From NCBI GenBank assembly GCA_022496805.1, contig CM040094.1, positions 14,097,501 to 14,161,500 of the forward strand: a DNA stretch of 64,000 nucleotides, read 5' to 3'. Source of the stretch: Pohlia nutans (Eukaryota > Streptophyta > Bryopsida > Bryales > Mniaceae). Within the stretch, counting starts at the first letter, position 1; every line of letters begins with the position of its first letter. The notes under the pieces were generated by a model. That model saw nothing but the letters and a program-made list of their open reading frames with translations. It was not told where the DNA came from and ran no database searches. Below are positions 58,257 through 64,000 of this stretch, piece after piece. The translations under genes were made by a program, and so were the position numbers.

Positions 58257-58676
58257 GGGACGGTTTACACTACGGACCAAGAGTCGTGACCAAGGAAAAT
58301 GGAATAATTTCATGGTCACATTTCATGGTCACACTTCAAAAAAAATGTAATTTTTAAAGCCCTTGGGCCTCTCACTAAGTGTAAACCAAACTTGGACTGG
58401 GACTTAAAAAATAGTAAGACGGGATTTCAAGCCCATGGTCTCCTCGTTCGGCAATGAGAGAACCCTTTTTGCCTCTCTCACCACAAAATCCGAGAGACCC
58501 TTCAACATTATCCACTAGGCCTATTTCTAGGCCGTTTGAGAACCTCAACTCCTTTGATCACTTTTCTTTTTTCCTTGTAGTGTAAACCCAAGTCATCCCG
58601 GGACGAGTTGATGAAGCCAATCATAGATTTTAAAGCTGCATGGGACGAGTTCTTGGTTGGTAGTGTAAACCGCCCC
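58257..58676. mobile_element. Harbinger-like MITE family K (420 bp), TSD TCA
   Basis: GGGACGGTTTACACTACGGA at the left and GTAGTGTAAACCGCCCC at the right are flanked by TCA on both sides. It is shorter and more diverged than the copy at 50941-51434. Confidence 0.8.
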
Positions 58677-59100
58677 TCACTGTACTCACCTGCACTACCA
58701 CAATTACAAAACTCTTCCGGGATTCAAATTGCGACCTCGTGCCTAGAAAACTCGTGTTGCATTGCCCCGACTGAATTTCAAAAAACATACTTCTTTGGTT
58801 CTTCTATATAAAATCTACTTTATTGTTGATCCAATTTCAAATTATACATTACGTGGGCTCTAATAGAAAATCTTGAGGCCAGATCAACAACCCAATTTGG
58901 TTTAATTTTGCAAATTGGGCTCAAGTACTTGTTGAGTTTGGTCTTTGGATCACCAGGACCCGATTTTTTTGGCATCAAAACGCTGTCACATAAGCAGCCA
59001 ACGTTATCAAAGAACAAATTGAGCCAGCCCTTAATCCCTGGGTTTGAGCAATCCTATTAATTAGTCTGCTTCCGTACTTTTCAAGATAAGCCAACAATTA

Positions 59101-59292
59101 CACTAGTAACAAACTTGTCATTTTTCATTCCCCACTTTGTGAAAACAATGAACAGAACTCGAATATTATACTTATATTTCTGTCTTCTTGTGACCAAAAC
59201 TACTACCAACATTGACACAACCCATGTGACTGGCGCGGTTTCATTTCTTTTTCATTTATAGTAAGTGAAAAGCGACACATTTCCTATTAGTG
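59101..59292. mobile_element. CACTA-type MITE family E (192 bp)
   Basis: CACTAGTAACAAACTTGTCA at the left and TTTCCTATTAGTG at the right. The flanks TTA and TCA differ at one base, consistent with an aged duplication. Confidence 0.8.
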
Positions 59293-59845
59293 TCATGATC
59301 TAGACTGCAACTCAATTCTCATTACGTTCAATTCTTTTCAGAGGGTGCAAACAGGGGTTGCAAGACATTCTGGAGCGCAATGCCCATTTGTCGCCGTGGT
59401 TCTTCTAAATGGCAATTATTTCCTGTGCTCAAAGGAAACAGGAATTCATTTTTCATTCGCTAAGGTAACTATACCTTAAAGCGTTCACCTTACCAACTGA
59501 GCCTATTTACACACATAACACAGAAAATATTTTTAGTGGGTCTTATTAGCAAGTTCAAGACGATTCCAACGCACTTTAGCATGCATTATTTGGACACTGT
59601 ATGAATAAGTTATGAATTTCCAAAGTGTTAACTATAGGTTGACCTTAAAGCGACCGTAAACTCTGATGTTCAGATTGTGCACATTCTCATCAACAGTAGG
59701 GTATCAGAATCTACTTATTATGGAAGATTGAGCTATGCACGCTTTAAGGAAATGGTTGCTTTTAGATATAGTTACCTTATACCATTTTTCTAGATTCACA
59801 TTAAACTTTGGCAGGTTCTTTGTTGGCATCAAGGGTGAGTGTCGT
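59293..59845. other. Spacer, no gene seen
   Basis: Mixed composition with no long open frame and no terminal repeats. Confidence 0.4.
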
Positions 59846-60094
59846 TGAACCCCTAAAAGACCAATAAGCCCAAATTGGGCCTCATGATTTTTTGTTTATC
59901 AGTTTTGAATAGGGTTTACATGTAGACATCTTTTTGTTCAATCAGCTTTATTTGATTTTTAACCGACACATGCAATGTTCTTCACTAAAAAAAATTGCGC
60001 TATAAAATTTGGTCCCATTGGATATTTATTTTTCACAAAATGATCAATTGCATTTGCCATTTTTAAACCAAAAATCCTTGGTCTTTAGGGTCAA
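59846..60094. mobile_element. TTAA MITE family B (249 bp), mutated borders
   Basis: TGAACCCCTAAAAGACCAAT at the left and CCTTGGTCTTTAGGGTCAA at the right. Borders TGAA and TCAA are one step from TTAA. The interior is the best preserved of the family. Confidence 0.65.
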
Positions 60095-60467
60095 ATAATG
60101 TGCAGATGCTTACAAACTACATGGTTTTAATGACATTTCAGTGTTACATTTGAGTTGCTCGTGTCCTGCGTTCTTGATTTCGAGTGTACAGTACTGAGAT
60201 CGATTGGTCAATCACACATGAACTTGGCTGCCTGATCCCTAAACCCTAAACCCCCCAAAGAGTATGCTTGGAATGGTACTAAGTTTCTTCCTGACAGAGT
60301 GTCGGTATTTGTGCACTACAAGCAGATCTAGGCGTAGTTTCTCACAAGGTATTTAGTATTTCTTGCTTGTACAAGGATATGGGCAGTCAGGGAAAGAAGT
60401 ACGAAAGTTTTGGTGTTTCTTGGCATGGACTGGAGTGTATAGTGATGAGATGATCCTGGTGCAACAT

Positions 60468-60620
60468 GCATGTATGTATGTGTATATATGTATGTATATG
60501 ACTATATATGTATGTATATATGTATGTATATGTGTATATATGTATGTATATGTATGTATATATGTATGTATATGTATGTATATGTATGTATATGACTATA
60601 TATATATTCAACAATTCAGG
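60468..60620. repeat. TATG/TATA microsatellite
   Basis: About 150 bases of TGTATGTATATA-type units. The Tyr-rich open frames on both strands are artefacts. It sits between two PPR fragments. Confidence 0.9.
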
Positions 60621-60992
60621 ACTATATATATATATAAACTGGCTCAAAATAGTAATTTTTGGACCCTATATTATTGAATGCAGTAAAACAATAAAACTCA
60701 ATTTCTGAGCGATCTAGGAAAGCCTAGTTTAGTTTTTCCACGGAGGGTAAAATGTGTGGAGGCAGGGATATGCATGTGGGCAGTGCGCTTGTTCACATGT
60801 ATGCAAGGAGTGGTAGTATTTATAATGCCCAGCTCGATTTTCAGTGAACGGAGGAGCGTGATGTAATCACATGGAATTTGATTATTGCTGCATATGCAGA
60901 AAGTGGATGTCGTGAGGAAGTGTATCTCCTGATGAATTACAAAGGCCGTAAACCAGATGCAATCACTTATATGAGCCATCCTGAACCTATGT

Positions 60993-61185
60993 CACTAGTA
61001 GCAGATCTGTCGTTTTTCATTCCGCACTTCGTGGAAACAGTGAACAGTAGCGGAATATTGTGATTATATTTCTGTCTTCTTGTGACCAAAAGCACTCACC
61101 AACACTGACACAACCCATGTGCTAGACGTGGTTTCATTTCTTTTTCGTTTATAGTAAGTGAGAAACGACACATTTCCTACTAGTG
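60993..61185. mobile_element. CACTA-type MITE family E in a PPR remnant (193 bp), TSD TGT
   Basis: CACTAGTAGCAGATCTGTCG at the left and TTTCCTACTAGTG at the right are flanked by a perfect TGT (60990-60992 and 61186-61188). It splits PPR text between DAITYMS and the following 'C.RAGALEWVKE' segment. Confidence 0.9.
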
Positions 61186-61661
61186 TGTGCAAGAGCAGGG
61201 GCTTTGGAGTGGGTGAAGGAGCTTCACCGGCATGCATTGGAAGCAGAAATTTGAGTTGAATTTGTGTGTGGCTAATGCACTTGTTTTGAAGAGTGACAGT
61301 ATTGATGATGCCCAACTAGTATGGAGGTGCGCGATGTATTCACTTGGAAGTCAACATGATAATTTGAGCATATGCAGAAATTGGTTTGATTTGGTATGGA
61401 AGCATATGGACTATATTGCCATAAATCACTGGGAAAATTTTCAGTGTGTAAATATCTGCTCCTCCCATTGCAGAATCGCCCCATCGACGAGGGAGGCCAT
61501 TAGGCACCAGCGGAATGCACCAATATCAAAATATGTCGATTCTACAGCAATGGAATGCATTGATATCAAAATCGTGCTTTATGTAAAGGAAGGCCTGAAG
61601 GGGAGGGGGGTTCCTAGATTTGAGGGCACTAAGTTGAAGGCGGTTTCACTATACCAGTTAT

Positions 61662-61853
61662 TGCCATTACTGTGAGTCACGATAATTTAATAGTCTCACA
61701 ATAATTATGACATTAGAACAAAAGTGTAAGTCATAGTAATTGAGAGTATTTGAAAATGCTTACAATATGAGATGTATGTACTGAAATTAATGTGAGGATT
61801 GGTGAAAAGTCACACTAATTCTATGACTCACAATAATTGCAATAATCGGTGTA
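61662..61853. mobile_element. Family M MITE (about 190 bp)
   Basis: TTATTGCCATTACTGTGAGTCA at the left (two parts) is mirrored by TGACTCACAATAATTGCAATAA at the right. The body matches 34637-34830. The target duplication is unclear. Confidence 0.55.
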
Positions 61854-62600
61854 CACAAATGAAATGGGAAGGCTTCAGACTAAATGCATTCACCCATACG
61901 AGTGAAGCCAAGTGCTACTGCAGGGAATTCATTGTGGGTTAAAAAATATCGATGAGGAAGTTGGCTATTAGTTACTCCCTATGTCTCGAAATTACAGTTA
62001 TATCCTGATTGAACCGGTGCCTTGGTTAGAAAGAATGAAACAAGATTGCGATTTATAAACCCTAGCTTTGGTTGAAAGAAATGGCGACTTGTGGAATTAA
62101 ACAACTCCAAGATATTTGCCCTAAAAATAGACAAGTCTAATATCTAAGATTGGCATTAGAGTTAAACAACTTCAAAATGAATGAAAGATTTTGTTCCCCA
62201 AAAAATGGATGAAACACAGTAGTGACTATTGGAACCATATCTTAAACGAAAGGAATATAATATGATTGTACTAAGAGTTGATGGAGACTCAAGGATAAGG
62301 GTTTAGTCACCCTTGACAAAAATAAGTCTACATGAAGTTAAACACACTCAAGTTAGTACCACAAAAAATTTGCGTGTCCCTACACCAACCCACATGCTTG
62401 CCCAAAGCAAGGGCTTGGCTCCTTGTGGCTAACAACCTCTATGGTTTCTATTTGAAAGCTGAAAACATAGTACAGCAAAGGGGCTACCCCCTTTGACTTT
62501 ACAAATGATTCTAATAAAAACCCAAATGTTAATTACATAGGATGAAAGAAGAGAAAATGAAGGGAGCTATGTATGTACAGTGGGCTACCAATCAAAATGT
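61854..62600. other. Spacer, no gene seen
   Basis: There is no recognised open frame or terminal repeat in this stretch. Confidence 0.4.
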
Positions 62601-62603
62601 CGT

Positions 62604-64000
62604 TTTCGAAATCGCAGTGAGAAAAATTTCAAGACTGCCAACTTTGAAAGCCTCCCAAGAGCTCAAAAATTAGTATTCTCCCACGAAATTTTTACCAAAG
62701 CGTTATCTTTAAGTTAATTATATGCATAACAAATTTCAAGGCCAAAAGATGCACCGATAAAACGTTATTCAAAATCTACCAACATTGGTAGCTGTGGAGA
62801 TGTTTTCACTGCTGTCAACTTTGACAGCCTCCCAAAGTTTGAATTAATTTTTTTTTGCCATGAAATTTTTGAAAAAAAAACCTCTTTATGTTAATAACAT
62901 ATGGTAAAAATTTCAAGGTCAAAAAATGAATACAAAAAAAGATATTAACAATCTACCAACATGTGTAGTTGTGGGAAACAATGGGGGAAAACCATTTCAT
63001 TGCTACCAACTTTGACACCCTCCCAACGGTTGAGAAATTGTCTATTCACCATGAGATTTTTAGCAAAACATGCTCTTTATGATAACAACATTCATGCCAA
63101 ATTTCAAGGTCAAAGTATTTATACAAAAAAAATTATTTACAATCTACCAACGTGTGTAGTTGTGAGATACTTTTTATTAAAGACATCAAAATCGTTGAAG
63201 TATGTCAAATAATCATGCTTCTAAATTGAAATTCTCTAGATGATGCAATCTCTTATCATAATCGCTTCTCAAAAAAATCAAGGATAGCCAAATTTAGTCG
63301 TGTGCACTTGTCACATCTCAAAGACTCCACTTGTTTAAAAATTGGTGACCATACATGCATGAAGAAGCTTTTTTTTACTCAGTATATGAGTGAGTGAGGC
63401 TCTGAGTGAGGTAGTGAGTGAGGCTGTGAGGCAGGAATATGGCAGGATGATGGTATGTGAGTTTTCTTTTGTGAGGCAGGATGATGGTATGTGAGATTTT
63501 TTTGTAAGGCACGATGATGGCAGGATGATGGCAAGATGATGCCAAAAATTTCATGGTGAATAGACAATTTCTCAACCATTGGGAGGGTGTCAAAGTTGGT
63601 AGCAATGAAATGGTTTTCCCCCATTGTTTCCCACAACTACACATGTTGGTAGATTGTTAATATCTTTTTTTGTATTCATTTTTTGACCTTGAAAGTCTTA
63701 CCATATGTTATTAACATAAAGAGGTTTTTGTTTCAAAAATTTCATGGCAAAAAAAAATTAATTCAAACTTTGGGAGGCTGTCAAAGTTGACAGCAGTGAA
63801 AACATTTCCACAGCTACCAATGTTGGTAGATTTTGAATAACGTTTTATCGGTGCATCTTTTGGCCTTGAAATTTGTTATGCGTATAATTAACTTAAAGAT
63901 AACGCTTTGGTAAAAATTTCGTGGGAGAATACTAATTTTTGAGCTCTTGGGAGGCTTTCAAAGTTGGCAGTCTTGAAATTTTTTTCACTGCGATTTCGAA
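62604..64000. repeat. Large foldback repeat, right end cut by the window
   Basis: TTCGAAATCGCAGTGA at 62604 is the complement of the last bases of the window (TCACTGCGATTTCGAA). The arms (62604-about 63070 and about 63545-64000) match through 'ccaactttgaaagcctccca', 'gcaccgataaaacgtt' and 'caacatgtgtagttgtggg'. The left arm is itself three diverged direct repeats of about 185 bp, each with 'aactttga.a.cctccca', 'tttcaaggtcaaa' and 'atctaccaac'. The loop (about 63390-63545) has GTGAGTGAGGC and GGCAGGATGATG repeats. No coding potential. Confidence 0.85.

Larger units (their letters stand above)
60361..61430 (+). pseudogene. PPR gene remnant interrupted by a microsatellite and a CACTA MITE
   Basis: Plus-strand PPR text is clear: LVQGYGQSGKEVRKF ... 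TGVYSDEMI (60366-60455), GSALVHMYARSGSIYNAQ (60777-60835), a TGA stop, RDVITWNLIIAAYAESG (60853-60905), KGRKPDAITYMS (60941-60975), then after the MITE ALEWVKELHRHALEA in a shifted frame (61213-61250) and CVANALV/SIDDAQLVW (61268-61325). Such modules are typical of moss PLS-type PPR proteins. Stops, frameshifts and two insertions show it is not functional. Confidence 0.75.

Noticed and set aside
60237..60254. Telomere repeats (CCCTAAA)
   Set aside because: Only two and a half units, with more similar short pieces near 19150 and 23395. Too short to mark a telomere or fusion.
60363..60708. Tyr-Met-rich open frames
   Set aside because: Mostly the TATG microsatellite. Only the first 30 or so residues are PPR remnant.

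Overview
The window looks like a repeat-rich, AT-rich nuclear segment of a land plant, most likely a moss. Three things support this. A PLATZ zinc-binding protein, a plant-specific family, lies at 10.3-11.4 kb. Two decayed pentatricopeptide-repeat (PPR) genes, at 51.7-54.1 kb and 60.4-61.4 kb, carry motif wording I associate with moss PPR proteins. Coding exons are short and spliced. The genus cannot be told from this window, and the moss call is an inference.

Most of the DNA is small non-autonomous DNA transposons, many recognised from terminal inverted repeats plus target duplications. (1) At least five TTAA-flanked, piggyBac-like families begin TTAACCC and end GGGTTAA; these are called A, B, C, D and G here, plus several singletons. 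(2) A CACTA-type family (E) of about 193 bp carries 3-bp duplications and has seven copies between 52.4 and 61.2 kb, with a related second family nearby. (3) hAT-like family J carries 8-bp duplications. (4) Harbinger-like family K carries TAA or TCA duplications. (5) Family F carries TA duplications. (6) Foldback and unclassified families H, L, M and N are also present. Nesting is heavy: C sits inside D inside E at 54.1-55.4 kb, and a PPR pseudogene has been hit by four unrelated MITEs. A Tc1-type DD34E transposase with one in-frame stop lies inside a TTAA-bounded element at 6.9-9.1 kb. A solo LTR with heat-shock-element-like repeats and a TATA box is at 15,971-16,435. Very large inverted repeats lie at 45.7-46.8, 48.5-50.0 and 62.6-64.0 kb; the last runs off the window.

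Layout: 0-9 kb MITEs and the Tc1 element; 10.3-11.4 kb PLATZ gene (minus); 12-32 kb MITEs, the solo LTR and anonymous AT-rich spacer; 33.1-34.4 kb possible small two-exon transcript (plus); 36.8-42.7 kb the most gene-like interval, a minus-strand series of short exons with compatible splice phases encoding a protein I do not recognise; 43-50 kb MITEs and palindromes; 50.9-61.5 kb PPR pseudogenes broken up by MITEs; 62-64 kb foldback repeat. I see no rRNA genes, CRISPR arrays, organelle insertions or operons. Intron-exon calls were made by eye from splice signals and open frames.
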